A program made the translations under genes and the position numbers. A stretch of DNA of 64,000 bases, from positions 62,001-126,000 of the forward strand of contig JASDSY010000022.1 in assembly GCA_041441465.1 (NCBI GenBank). The letters run 5' to 3'. A model generated the notes under the pieces. The model saw only the letters and a list, made by a program, of their open reading frames with translations, made no database searches and was not told where the DNA came from. This stretch comes from JASDSY01 sp041441465 (GTDB lineage Bacteria > Muiribacteriota > UBA9980). Shown in pieces: positions 17,586 through 25,843 of the stretch (position 1 is the stretch's first letter; every line of letters begins with the position of its first letter).

Positions 17586-17690
17586 CAAAAATTAAAAGAA
17601 TAATTTTAACTGCAATTTAACAAAGAAAAACAATAATAAATAAATAAAAATTCATTATTTATAAATTTAGATTTGGAGAGGAAATTAATT

Positions 17691-18290
17691 ATGGAAATTA
17701 CAGCAAAAATGGTACAGGAACTTCGCGAAAAAACAGCTTGCGGCATGATGGAATGCAAAAAAGCTCTTATCGAAAACAATGGCGACATGGAAAAGGCCAT
17801 GGAATTCTTACGTAAAAAAGGCCTCGCGACAGCTCAGGCTAAAGCTGACCGTACCGCAAAAGAAGGCATGGTTTGCTCATACGTTCACCCTGGTTCAAAA
17901 ATCGCGGTTTTAGTAGAATTAAACTGTGAAACCGACTTTGTCGCTCGTACCGCTGAATTTCAGGAAATGTCAAAAGACGTAGCTATGCACATCGCAGCTA
18001 TGAATCCAGCTTACTTAAAAAGAGAAGAAATTCCTGCCGAAATCATAGAAAAAGAAAAAGAAGTTTACCGCGCTCAGCTGGCTGAACAGAAAAAACCGGC
18101 TAACGTTATAGAAAAAATTATCGAGGGCAAGCTCGAAAAATACTACGAAGAAAACTGCTTATTAGATCAGATTTTCGTTAAAGACGAGACAAAAAAGAAA
18201 AAAGTTAAAGACCTCGTAATCGAAAAAGTAGCCAGCATCAAAGAAAATATCTCAATCAGAAGATATGTAAGATATGAACTTGGCAAATAA
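17691..18290 (+). CDS. tsf: Elongation factor Ts
   Basis: The 199-residue protein is the guanine nucleotide exchange factor for EF-Tu. The N-terminal UBA-like helix pair (VQELREKTACGMMECKKAL) and the ELNCETDFVAR segment are diagnostic. It is the short form (about 200 residues), as in Thermotoga, Thermus and many deep lineages, rather than the 280-residue E. coli form. GGAGAGG lies about 8 bases before the ATG at 17691; a TTG six codons upstream is within the ribosome site and was rejected. Confidence 0.97.
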   Translation: MEITAKMVQELREKTACGMMECKKALIENNGDMEKAMEFLRKKGLATAQAKADRTAKEGMVCSYVHPGSKIAVLVELNCETDFVARTAEFQEMSKDVAMHIAAMNPAYLKREEIPAEIIEKEKEVYRAQLAEQKKPANVIEKIIEGKLEKYYEENCLLDQIFVKDETKKKKVKDLVIEKVASIKENISIRRYVRYELGK

Positions 18291-18304
18291 TTAAAGTTAT
18301 TGTT

Positions 18305-18357
18305 AAAGGCTATAGACGTATTTTTTTATGATGATTACGTGTATAGCCTTTAATTTT
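18305..18357 (+). terminator. Terminator after tsf
   Basis: AAAGGCTATA (18305-18314) pairs with TATAGCCTTT (18342-18351), extended by ACGTA/TACGT. It is followed by AATTTTTAT. Confidence 0.75.
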
Positions 18358-18402
18358 TATAAGATAGTTTAAATTTTCGGATTTATCGAAGGGAAAATAA
18401 CT

Positions 18403-19119
18403 TTGAATTTAAAATATAAGAGAATATTATTAAAATTATCAGGCGAGATTCTCGGCGGCCCAAGCGGCGTCGGCTATGATCCGGAAACGCTCAATTCGAT
18501 AGTGAGTCAGATAAAAGCCGTACATGAACTCGGAGTGGAAATCGGCATCGTTGTCGGCGGCGGCAATATATTCCGCGGGATATATTCTGAATCGCTCGGA
18601 ATGCAAAGACAGGCCGGCGACTATATAGGTATGCTCGCAACCGTTATGAACGGGCTGGCGCTCGAAAATGTTCTTAAAAGAGCCGGTGTGGAAACACGCG
18701 TAATGTCCGCCCTCGAAGTCCGTTCAGTTGTCGAGCCTTATGTACTGAAAAAAGCGGCTTCGCAGCTTTCTAAAGGCCGTGTCGTAATATTCACCGCCGG
18801 CACCGGCAATCCTTTTTTCACGACTGACACTCCTGCCGCTTTAAGAGGAATCGAGATGTGTGCAGATGTTATTTTAAAGGCAACTAAAGTTGACGGGGTA
18901 TATTCGAAAGACCCAAAAAAATACAGCGATGCTGTCAAATTTGATAAAATTACATTCAAAGAGGCCATTGACAAGCAATTACAGGTAATGGACCTTACCG
19001 CATTCACTCTGTGCCACGAAAATAATTTGCCTATAATAATATTTAACATACGCGAAGAAGGAAATATCCTGAAAATAGTGAAAGGCGAAAAAGTCGGCTC
19101 GCTTATTTATAATGCTTAA
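18403..19119 (+). CDS. pyrH: Uridylate kinase (UMP kinase)
   Basis: The 238-residue amino-acid-kinase-fold protein converts UMP to UDP. It has RILLKLSGEILGG at the start, VVGGGNIFRG, and the TGNPFFTTDTPAALRG and KATKVDGVYSKDP segments. The start is TTG at 18403 with GAAGGG upstream; no ATG is available before the conserved LKLSGE. It is between tsf and frr as in most bacteria. Confidence 0.97.
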   Translation: MNLKYKRILLKLSGEILGGPSGVGYDPETLNSIVSQIKAVHELGVEIGIVVGGGNIFRGIYSESLGMQRQAGDYIGMLATVMNGLALENVLKRAGVETRVMSALEVRSVVEPYVLKKAASQLSKGRVVIFTAGTGNPFFTTDTPAALRGIEMCADVILKATKVDGVYSKDPKKYSDAVKFDKITFKEAIDKQLQVMDLTAFTLCHENNLPIIIFNIREEGNILKIVKGEKVGSLIYNA

Positions 19120-19235
19120 TTATATCGCTTTTCTTTATTAAAAACCTTTAATAATTTTTAGGTTAAAATTAAGATTTTATAAAGGCTAATTAATAATAAG
19201 AACAATTAAAAATCAAACTTTGGGGAGGTTTTAAT

Positions 19236-19793
19236 ATGTTAGACAAAATTTATTCTCAACTTAACGAAAAAATGGATAAAACCATTAACGCTTTAAAGGA
19301 AGAATACGCGACATTCAGAACCGGCCGCGCTAATGCGAATCTTTTAAACAAAGTTAAAGTTGATTATTACGGAGTATCGTCGCCTTTAAATCAGGTTGCG
19401 ACCGTCTCAGTTCCAGACCCAAAACAAATAGTCGTTACCCCTTTTGATAAAAGCGCAGTTAACGACATAGCCAAAGCCATTCAAAAATCAGATATAGGAA
19501 TCACTCCTTTAGTCGACGGCGCAGTTATCCGTCTGAATGTTCCGCAGCTCACAGGCGAAAGACGTCAGGAATTAGTTAAAATATTAAAGAAAAAATCCGA
19601 AGATTATAAAGTCGCCATCCGCAACCACAGGCGCGATTCGCTTGAAGTCGTTAAAAAAGCTAAAAACGACGAGCATATTTCAGAGGATGACGTAAAAAAA
19701 GCAAACGATAAGATCCAAAAAATAACCGACCAGAGCATATCTAAAGTTGACGAACTCAGCGAGGCTAAAGCGAAAGATATTTTATCCGCTTAA
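19236..19793 (+). CDS. frr: Ribosome recycling factor
   Basis: The 185-residue protein releases ribosomes after termination together with EF-G. It matches the family in length and in FRTGRANANLLNKVKVDYYG, VPDPKQIVVTPFDKS and the LTGERRQELVK segment. GGGGAGG precedes the ATG. Confidence 0.97.
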   Translation: MLDKIYSQLNEKMDKTINALKEEYATFRTGRANANLLNKVKVDYYGVSSPLNQVATVSVPDPKQIVVTPFDKSAVNDIAKAIQKSDIGITPLVDGAVIRLNVPQLTGERRQELVKILKKKSEDYKVAIRNHRRDSLEVVKKAKNDEHISEDDVKKANDKIQKITDQSISKVDELSEAKAKDILSA

Positions 19794-19809
19794 TATATCT
19801 TTAAAAAAG

Positions 19810-19848
19810 TGCGGGGCGGTCTTTAACAAAGTCGCCCTGCATTTATTA
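19810..19848 (+). terminator. Terminator after frr
   Basis: TGCGGGGCGG pairs with TCGCCCTGCA with one wobble, then TTTATTATT. Confidence 0.65.
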
Positions 19849-19876
19849 TTATCAGCACAATGATTGCTGATAATAA
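19846..19876. repeat. 12-bp perfect inverted repeat upstream of uppS
   Basis: TTATTATCAGCA (19846-19857) and TGCTGATAATAA (19865-19876) flank a 7-base loop. It directly follows the frr terminator and may be an operator or a second, AU-rich hairpin. Confidence 0.6.
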
Positions 19877-19928
19877 AATAAAACTTATCAAATTTTAAAA
19901 AGTTGAATATAATATAAGTAAGGAAGTT

Positions 19929-20735
19929 ATGAAATATAAAATACCTGTTGAAGAATTAAAAAGCATGCCCAAGCCGGAACACATCGCCATAATCATGGAC
20001 GGCAACGGCCGTTACGCGCAGGCCAAAGGGTTTCCGCGCACATACGGCCACTTAAAAGGCGTCGGAGTCGTCGAAAAAATGACTGAGTTCTGCGCTGAAA
20101 TAGGCATTAAAATACTTACGCTATATTCATTTTCGACTGAGAACTGGAAACGCCCGGAGACGGAAGTCAGCTATCTGATGTCGCTTTTTTATTCATATAT
20201 GAAGAAAAAGCTTTCTAAGTTCATGAAAAACAACGTAAAATTCAACGTTATAGGACAAATCGAAGGGCTGCCTAAAAATGTCCAGGAAATGATCGCGCAT
20301 ACTAAAGCCGAAACTGCATCAAATACAGGCATGATACTTAATCTCGCGGTCAACTATTCAGGCCGCACGGAAATACTGGATGCGATGAAAAAAATTATGG
20401 CAGATTTCAGCGGCGGCAAGCTGCCGTTCACTCCATCAGAACTGGCTAAAAATGATGAAAGCGCCATAAAAAAACTTAACGCGCTCGACGGTTCGTTTTT
20501 TCAAAATTATCTTTACGCACCTGCTTTTAAAGATCCGGATCTATTGATCAGGACTTCAAATGAATTCAGGGTATCAAATTTTCTGCTCTGGGAAATAGCA
20601 TATTCGGAAATTTTTATAACTGATAAATTCTGGCCTGAGTTTACGCAAAATGATTTAATTGACGCCATTTTAAACTATAATTCAAGAGAAAGAAGGTTTG
20701 GCGGTTTAAGTCAAAATACTGCCGCAAAAAAATAA
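19929..20735 (+). CDS. uppS: Isoprenyl (undecaprenyl) diphosphate synthase
   Basis: The 268-residue cis-prenyltransferase makes the lipid carrier for peptidoglycan and wall polymers. It has HIAIIMDGNGRYAQAKG (Tyr where most have Trp), YSFSTENWKRP and DLLIRTSNEFRVSNFLLWEIAYSE. AAGGAAG precedes the ATG. It ends one base before cdsA, so the two are translationally close. Confidence 0.96.
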   Translation: MKYKIPVEELKSMPKPEHIAIIMDGNGRYAQAKGFPRTYGHLKGVGVVEKMTEFCAEIGIKILTLYSFSTENWKRPETEVSYLMSLFYSYMKKKLSKFMKNNVKFNVIGQIEGLPKNVQEMIAHTKAETASNTGMILNLAVNYSGRTEILDAMKKIMADFSGGKLPFTPSELAKNDESAIKKLNALDGSFFQNYLYAPAFKDPDLLIRTSNEFRVSNFLLWEIAYSEIFITDKFWPEFTQNDLIDAILNYNSRERRFGGLSQNTAAKK

Positions 20736-20736
20736 A

Positions 20737-21549
20737 ATGCTCACCAGAATTATTTCTTCGATTATCCTGATTCCGCTGGTTATTTACCTGATATATACAG
20801 GCGGCATCGCTTTTACCGCTTTTATGTTCTTGATAAATTTGATCGGGCTTCATGAATTTTATAAGCTCTGCGCCGTTAAAAAAATCGAAACTTTCAGTTA
20901 CCCAGCCTACCTTGTTTCTGCGCTTTATTTTTTTAATGTTCATTTTAACTTCGCCAATGACTCCGCACATAAATTCGAATTTTCACCAATTCTCATTTTA
21001 GGCTTCGTTTTTATAATATTATGGCTCCAGCACGGCAAGAAAATTGCCGGCTCGATTATAACAACCGCGGCGACTACTTTCGGTTTTTTATATATATCGG
21101 TATTTTTAAGTTTTGCCGTTTATATAAGGCAGCTCGCGCATGGCGAAAAACTTTTATTCACAATCATATTAATGATATGGGCAGCCGACACGTTCGCGTA
21201 CTTCGGCGGCAGGGCCTTCGGAAAGCATAGATTATCGCCGGAGATCTCGCCTAAGAAATCGACAGAAGGCGTTTTCACAGGAATTTTCGGCACACTGACT
21301 GCGGCTTGTTTCTCGTTTGTTTACCTTAACGTTCCGCAGCTAAACCTGGCAATGTATTTAACGCTGGCCTTTATCTTAAATTCATTTTCAGTGCTCGGCG
21401 ATCTCATCGAATCGCAATTCAAAAGGGACTGCGATGTCAAAGACTCGTCAGGACTTATTCCCGGCCATGGCGGAATACTCGACAGAATAGACAGCCTGCT
21501 GCTGTCTTTCCCTTTTGCTTACTACTTTTTTGCAATGATTTTAAAGTAA
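20737..21549 (+). CDS. cdsA: Phosphatidate cytidylyltransferase
   Basis: The 270-residue membrane enzyme makes CDP-diacylglycerol from phosphatidate and CTP. There are about seven transmembrane segments and a C-terminal signature KDSSGLIPGHGGILDRIDSL. The order uppS-cdsA is standard. In most relatives dxr comes next, but here the following gene is rseP. Confidence 0.95.
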   Translation: MLTRIISSIILIPLVIYLIYTGGIAFTAFMFLINLIGLHEFYKLCAVKKIETFSYPAYLVSALYFFNVHFNFANDSAHKFEFSPILILGFVFIILWLQHGKKIAGSIITTAATTFGFLYISVFLSFAVYIRQLAHGEKLLFTIILMIWAADTFAYFGGRAFGKHRLSPEISPKKSTEGVFTGIFGTLTAACFSFVYLNVPQLNLAMYLTLAFILNSFSVLGDLIESQFKRDCDVKDSSGLIPGHGGILDRIDSLLLSFPFAYYFFAMILK

Positions 21550-21710
21550 TAAACCATAATAAAAAATTCGGCATTTTATAATATAAATAATTGATTTTAA
21601 CATAATTTAAAAGATTGAATAATTTAAAAGAAATACAAGAATCTAAATAGAGCCGGTCTAAGTATAAGTTAGTAGACCGCGGAACAAATATTTTTGGAGG
21701 GTACGTTTAA

Positions 21711-23351
21711 ATGTCAAACACAGTAAAAGGCATAATCACAATATTAATATTAATAGTCATAATGATAAAGTCGCCCGGTCTTTTTCTGGCGCTGGTATCG
21801 ATGGCGTTTGTACTTTCGCTTATAGTCCTTTTTCATGAATTCGGCCATTATATCACAGCTAAAAAAAGCGGAATACTTGTCCGCGAATTCTCGCTCGGCT
21901 TCGGGCCGCTTCTTTTCGGAAAACAGTCAGGCGATACGCTGTACTGTGTAAGGCCGATACCGCTCGGCGGCTATGTCGACCTTGCCGGCATGGACGAAAA
22001 TGACGAACTCGAAGACAAATCCAAAGCATTTTACAGCAAAAACCCGTGGATAAAAATGCTCGTTTTATTTGCAGGCTCATTCATGAATTTTGTCCTTGCT
22101 TTTTTTATTTACTGGTTGATTAATTCGGGTTACGGCATACCGCAAAAGCCGTATTACCTTATGCCAGTCGTATCAAGCGCAATAAAAGACACACCTGCTT
22201 ATGAAATAGGCCTCAAACAGGGCGACATGATAATTGCGATCGACACTCTAGAAGTAAACGATTATGAAGTTTTCAGAAAATTCGTCCAAACGAAAGCCAG
22301 CGAAGAGGTTAATCTAAAAATCAAACGCGGTCAGGAAATGCTTTCATTTAAAGTAACGCCAAAAAGGCATGAAACGACTGGAAAAGGCTACCTTGGAATA
22401 ATGCCTGACACGACAAACTGCATCGGCGATGTAATGCCTGAAACACCAGCATTTAAAGCCAAATTCAAGGCCAATGACCAAATTTTAAAAATAGGCGATG
22501 AAAAGATCGAATATTTCAGCCAGATTTCTGACGCTATGAAAAAATACGAGGATAAGACCGTTGAAATATTAATTCACCGCGATACGATTGAAATGACAAT
22601 AGCCGCTCGCGTCGAAATGCCTGACCATTTCGGATTTTTTCCTCCGAATATGGCGCTTATCGGCGATGTAATGTCAAGCCTGCCTGCAGAAACCGGAGGC
22701 ATGAAACCGGGCGATAAAGTCGTAAAAATTAACGGCGAGGATATTTACACCTGGGGCCAGATGCTTAACGTAGTTAAGGTAAACGCGAAAAAAGAACTTT
22801 TATTCACCGTACTCCGCGAGGAAAAAGACGCCGTATCAGGCAATTTAATCAAAAAATCCGTCGAATTGAAAATTACGCCGAAATTCGACCAGGCGAGCGG
22901 CGAAGGCAGAATCGGCGTAACACTGAGGACATTCCAGGGCGAACGTCTCGGTATCGTTGACGGCGCGATCAGCGCGCTAAACCAGGTAACGGCCATCACG
23001 ACAGAAATGATTAACGGCATAAAAAAACTGGTTCTCGGCGCGATTTCAACTGAATACATCCAGGGCCCGGTAGGCATAGCAAATATAGTTAAAGACCAGG
23101 CCAAAGAAGGCATATTCCAATTATTAAATATAACCGCGCTTATTTCCATAAACATCGGGTTATTAAACCTATTCCCGATACCAGGACTTGACGGCGGCAG
23201 AATAATATTCACTTTCCTGGAAGCCGTCAGACGCCGCCGCCTTTCGACAAAAGTAGAAGAAGGCATTCACGCGGTCGGCATAGTTTTATTGATATTGCTA
23301 GCAATTCTCGTTACATATAAAGATATATTACGTTTAATGCACTGGAGTTAA
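21711..23351 (+). CDS. rseP: RseP-family site-2 zinc metalloprotease with three PDZ domains
   Basis: The 546-residue membrane protease (E. coli RseP is about 450) has the zinc motif HEFGH near residue 43 and the C-terminal NLFPIPGLDGGR with the LDG motif. Between them I see three PDZ-like modules with the pattern xxIGDVMxxTPA...GLKxGDxIxxI: about residues 155-225, 237-300 and 315-395. Most RseP proteins have one or two. The family cleaves transmembrane substrates such as anti-sigma factors. GGAGGG precedes the ATG. A short hairpin, GGTCTA/TAGACC at 21655-21678, is in the leader. No dxr lies upstream. Confidence 0.93.
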   Translation: MSNTVKGIITILILIVIMIKSPGLFLALVSMAFVLSLIVLFHEFGHYITAKKSGILVREFSLGFGPLLFGKQSGDTLYCVRPIPLGGYVDLAGMDENDELEDKSKAFYSKNPWIKMLVLFAGSFMNFVLAFFIYWLINSGYGIPQKPYYLMPVVSSAIKDTPAYEIGLKQGDMIIAIDTLEVNDYEVFRKFVQTKASEEVNLKIKRGQEMLSFKVTPKRHETTGKGYLGIMPDTTNCIGDVMPETPAFKAKFKANDQILKIGDEKIEYFSQISDAMKKYEDKTVEILIHRDTIEMTIAARVEMPDHFGFFPPNMALIGDVMSSLPAETGGMKPGDKVVKINGEDIYTWGQMLNVVKVNAKKELLFTVLREEKDAVSGNLIKKSVELKITPKFDQASGEGRIGVTLRTFQGERLGIVDGAISALNQVTAITTEMINGIKKLVLGAISTEYIQGPVGIANIVKDQAKEGIFQLLNITALISINIGLLNLFPIPGLDGGRIIFTFLEAVRRRRLSTKVEEGIHAVGIVLLILLAILVTYKDILRLMHWS

Positions 23352-23423
23352 AGAGTCGTCAAAATTTTTTTTTGACTCATAATTAAGATTTAAAATTAAC
23401 TTAAAATATAGGGGGAAATCAAA

Positions 23424-25160
23424 TTGCGTTTTTCACAAGCTTTTATCAGAACATCAAAAGACGATCCGGCAGACGCCGAAATTATCAGCCATAAGCTGCT
23501 GATGCGCGCTGGATTTATCAGAAAACTCGCTTCTGGCATATATATCATGATGCCGCTTGCGAACCTGGCAATCAAAAAAATCGAAAATATAATCAGAAGT
23601 GAAATGAATAAAGCCGGCGCACAGGAAGTTATAATGCCGTGCATACTTCCGGCGGCGCTCTGGCAGGAAACAGGCCGCTGGGAAATTTACGGCGACGAAA
23701 TGCTCCGCATTAAAGACCGCGCCGAACGTGAATACTGCTTCGGTCCCACACACGAAGAAGTTATAACCGACCTTGTCAGACACGACGTAAAATCATATAA
23801 ACAGCTTCCTGTGATATTATACCAGGTCCAGACAAAATTCCGCGACGAGATACGCCCACGCTTCGGGCTTATGCGCGCGCGCGAATTCACGATGAAAGAC
23901 GCATATTCGTTCGAAACAAGCTATGAGCAGCTCGATATCAATTACAAAAAAATGTATGCCGCATACTGCAATATATTCAAACGCTGCGGCCTGAAATATA
24001 CCGTAGTAGAAGCCGACTCAGGCGCCATAGGCGGCTCGTCGTCAAATGAATTCATGGTCGTAGCTCCGTCTGGCGAAGACGCTATCGTTCATTGCGATAA
24101 ATGCGGCTATTCGGCTAACGTTGAAAAAGCGACAACCGATATAGCAAAAATATTAGGACCTTCCGAAAAACCGTCAGGCGCTAAACCCGAAAAAATCCAT
24201 ACGCCGGGCGCTTCCTCGATTGAAGACCTCGCGAAATTCCTTAACGTTCCTAAAAAGAAACTTTGCAAAATCCTGTTTTATACAAACGGCAAAGCCGCTA
24301 ATGACGGCCGCGAAGATGTAGTCGTCCTCGTTTCCGGCGAGTTCGAACTTAACGAAATTAAACTTAAAAATTACCTTGATTTTGTTAGCCTCGAGCTTAT
24401 TCCTTCGGAAGAAGTACAGGCGCGCACAGGCGCATATCCGGGATTCGGCGGCCCTATCGGCATTAAACCGGGAATTAAAATCATCGCCGACGCATCCTTA
24501 AAATACCTGAGCGATTTTGTAATCGGCGCGAATGAAAAAGATTATCACACCAAAAACGTTAATCTCACCGATTTTAAAGTTGACGTATTCGTCGATTTGA
24601 TGATGGTAGATGATAAACATCCATGCCCGAAATGCGGCGAAAAACTAGAAAAAACACGCGGCATCGAAGTCGGCCATATATTCAAACTAGGCACCAAATA
24701 CTCCGAAAAACTGCACGCATATTTCATTGACGAAAGCGGCAAGGAAAAACCGATAATAATGGGCTGTTACGGTATCGGCGTCGGACGCACAATGCAGTCG
24801 GCCGTTGAGCAGAATAACGATAAAGACGGAATCTGCTGGCCTATGCCTATCGCGCCGTACCACGTCGAACTTATCCTCCTAAACGTCAACGACGCAACGC
24901 AAAAACAGGTCGCCGAAGAGCTTTACGAAAAAATGAAAGCGGAAAATATAGAAGTGATATATGATGACCGCAACGAAAAACCGGGCTTCAAATTTAAAGA
25001 CGCTGACCTTCTCGGATTTCCGATAAGAGTGACCGTCGGCCGCGACGCCGCTTCCGGTAAAGTTGAATTCAAACGCAGGACGAACCCTGAAGTCAAAGTC
25101 ATTGAAATTAAAGATGTAATCAACATAGTAAAATGCGAAATACAAAAAGAAATAATTTAA
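23424..25160 (+). CDS. proS: Prolyl-tRNA synthetase (bacterial type with editing domain)
   Basis: The 578-residue class II enzyme starts at TTG with GGGGGA upstream. It has motif 2-like RPRFGLMRAREFTMKDAYSF and the motif 3 segment MGCYGIGVGRTMQSAVEQ. The insertion domain (about 230-385) that edits mis-charged Ala-tRNA is present. A CPKCG pair and CDKCG pair are seen, as in the family. It follows rseP closely, a common neighbourhood. Confidence 0.97.
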   Translation: MRFSQAFIRTSKDDPADAEIISHKLLMRAGFIRKLASGIYIMMPLANLAIKKIENIIRSEMNKAGAQEVIMPCILPAALWQETGRWEIYGDEMLRIKDRAEREYCFGPTHEEVITDLVRHDVKSYKQLPVILYQVQTKFRDEIRPRFGLMRAREFTMKDAYSFETSYEQLDINYKKMYAAYCNIFKRCGLKYTVVEADSGAIGGSSSNEFMVVAPSGEDAIVHCDKCGYSANVEKATTDIAKILGPSEKPSGAKPEKIHTPGASSIEDLAKFLNVPKKKLCKILFYTNGKAANDGREDVVVLVSGEFELNEIKLKNYLDFVSLELIPSEEVQARTGAYPGFGGPIGIKPGIKIIADASLKYLSDFVIGANEKDYHTKNVNLTDFKVDVFVDLMMVDDKHPCPKCGEKLEKTRGIEVGHIFKLGTKYSEKLHAYFIDESGKEKPIIMGCYGIGVGRTMQSAVEQNNDKDGICWPMPIAPYHVELILLNVNDATQKQVAEELYEKMKAENIEVIYDDRNEKPGFKFKDADLLGFPIRVTVGRDAASGKVEFKRRTNPEVKVIEIKDVINIVKCEIQKEII

Positions 25161-25190
25161 TTTTGATGCTATAAACAGCATGTAAATTTA

Positions 25191-25231
25191 AAACGCTCTG
25201 CCGCAATTAAATTGCGCAGGGCGTTTTTTTA
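25191..25231 (+). terminator. Terminator after proS
   Basis: AACGCTCTGCCGCAAT pairs with ATTGCGCAGGGCGTT with one bulge and one wobble, then T7. It ends the long translation/envelope operon. Confidence 0.85.
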
Positions 25232-25271
25232 TTTAAATGTTGTTTAATATAAAGCCATGTATGAATTTTAG

Positions 25272-25731
25272 ATGGGGGCAATAAAGGAGCAAAGCCCCTT
25301 TAAATGCCCCCATACCCCCTTTTTAATCCCGGCTATATCTACCGTTGTTTTTGTGGTACTGTCGCTTGCTTTTTGTTTTTAGTTACATCGACCGCTGCGC
25401 GTTCGATGTAACACGGCAATCGGCCGCGTGAATTTATAATTTATTTAAATACTATCGCTTACGGCCGAAAGCGTCTTGTATAGTATTTCCCCCGGCAGGC
25501 GAAAAGCCTGCTAATATGAACTTCAAAGTATTTAATAACTGCGTTTCGCTAAATTTTATGCGTAAGCATAAGATTTAGCGATTGCTGTATTTCGGTAAAG
25601 CAAACAGGCAGCGCCTGTGCTTTGCCGAAATGAAAATATAAAAAGAAAGTAAAAGAATAATAAAAAAAGCAGCAGGATGGGTGGGGGATTATAAAGGGGG
25701 CGGTAAGGAATAATTCCTTAGCCGCCCCCTT
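25272..25731. repeat. Non-coding array of seven stem-loops with inverted-repeat ends
   Basis: The 683-base gap between the proS stop and the next gene holds no convincing gene. It contains seven hairpins: 25272-25313 (9 bp plus inner stem), 25382-25412 (10 bp), 25447-25488 (9 bp plus inner), 25495-25511 (6 bp, GAAAA loop), 25546-25581 (16 bp, GTAA tetraloop), 25589-25631 (13 bp plus 6 bp) and 25694-25731 (10 bp plus inner). CCCCCTTTTTAATCCC (25315-25330) and GGGATTATAAAGGGGG (25685-25700) are 15/16 inverted copies. It looks like a structured RNA or a MITE-like dispersed element. I do not recognise the family. Confidence 0.7.
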
Positions 25732-25843
25732 ATCCAAAGAAATATTAAGTTTTATTTTTTCGCTTAAGTATTTAAATGTTTATTATAGCTCATAGAAATA
25801 TAAATTTATGAACGCTATCACTCAATATTGAAGAGTAAATTTC

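Noticed and set aside
25549..25737. 62-codon minus-strand frame in the hairpin array
   Set aside because: It overlaps several stem-loops, has low-complexity Phe/Tyr-rich content and no clear ribosome site; the hairpins explain the base pattern better.
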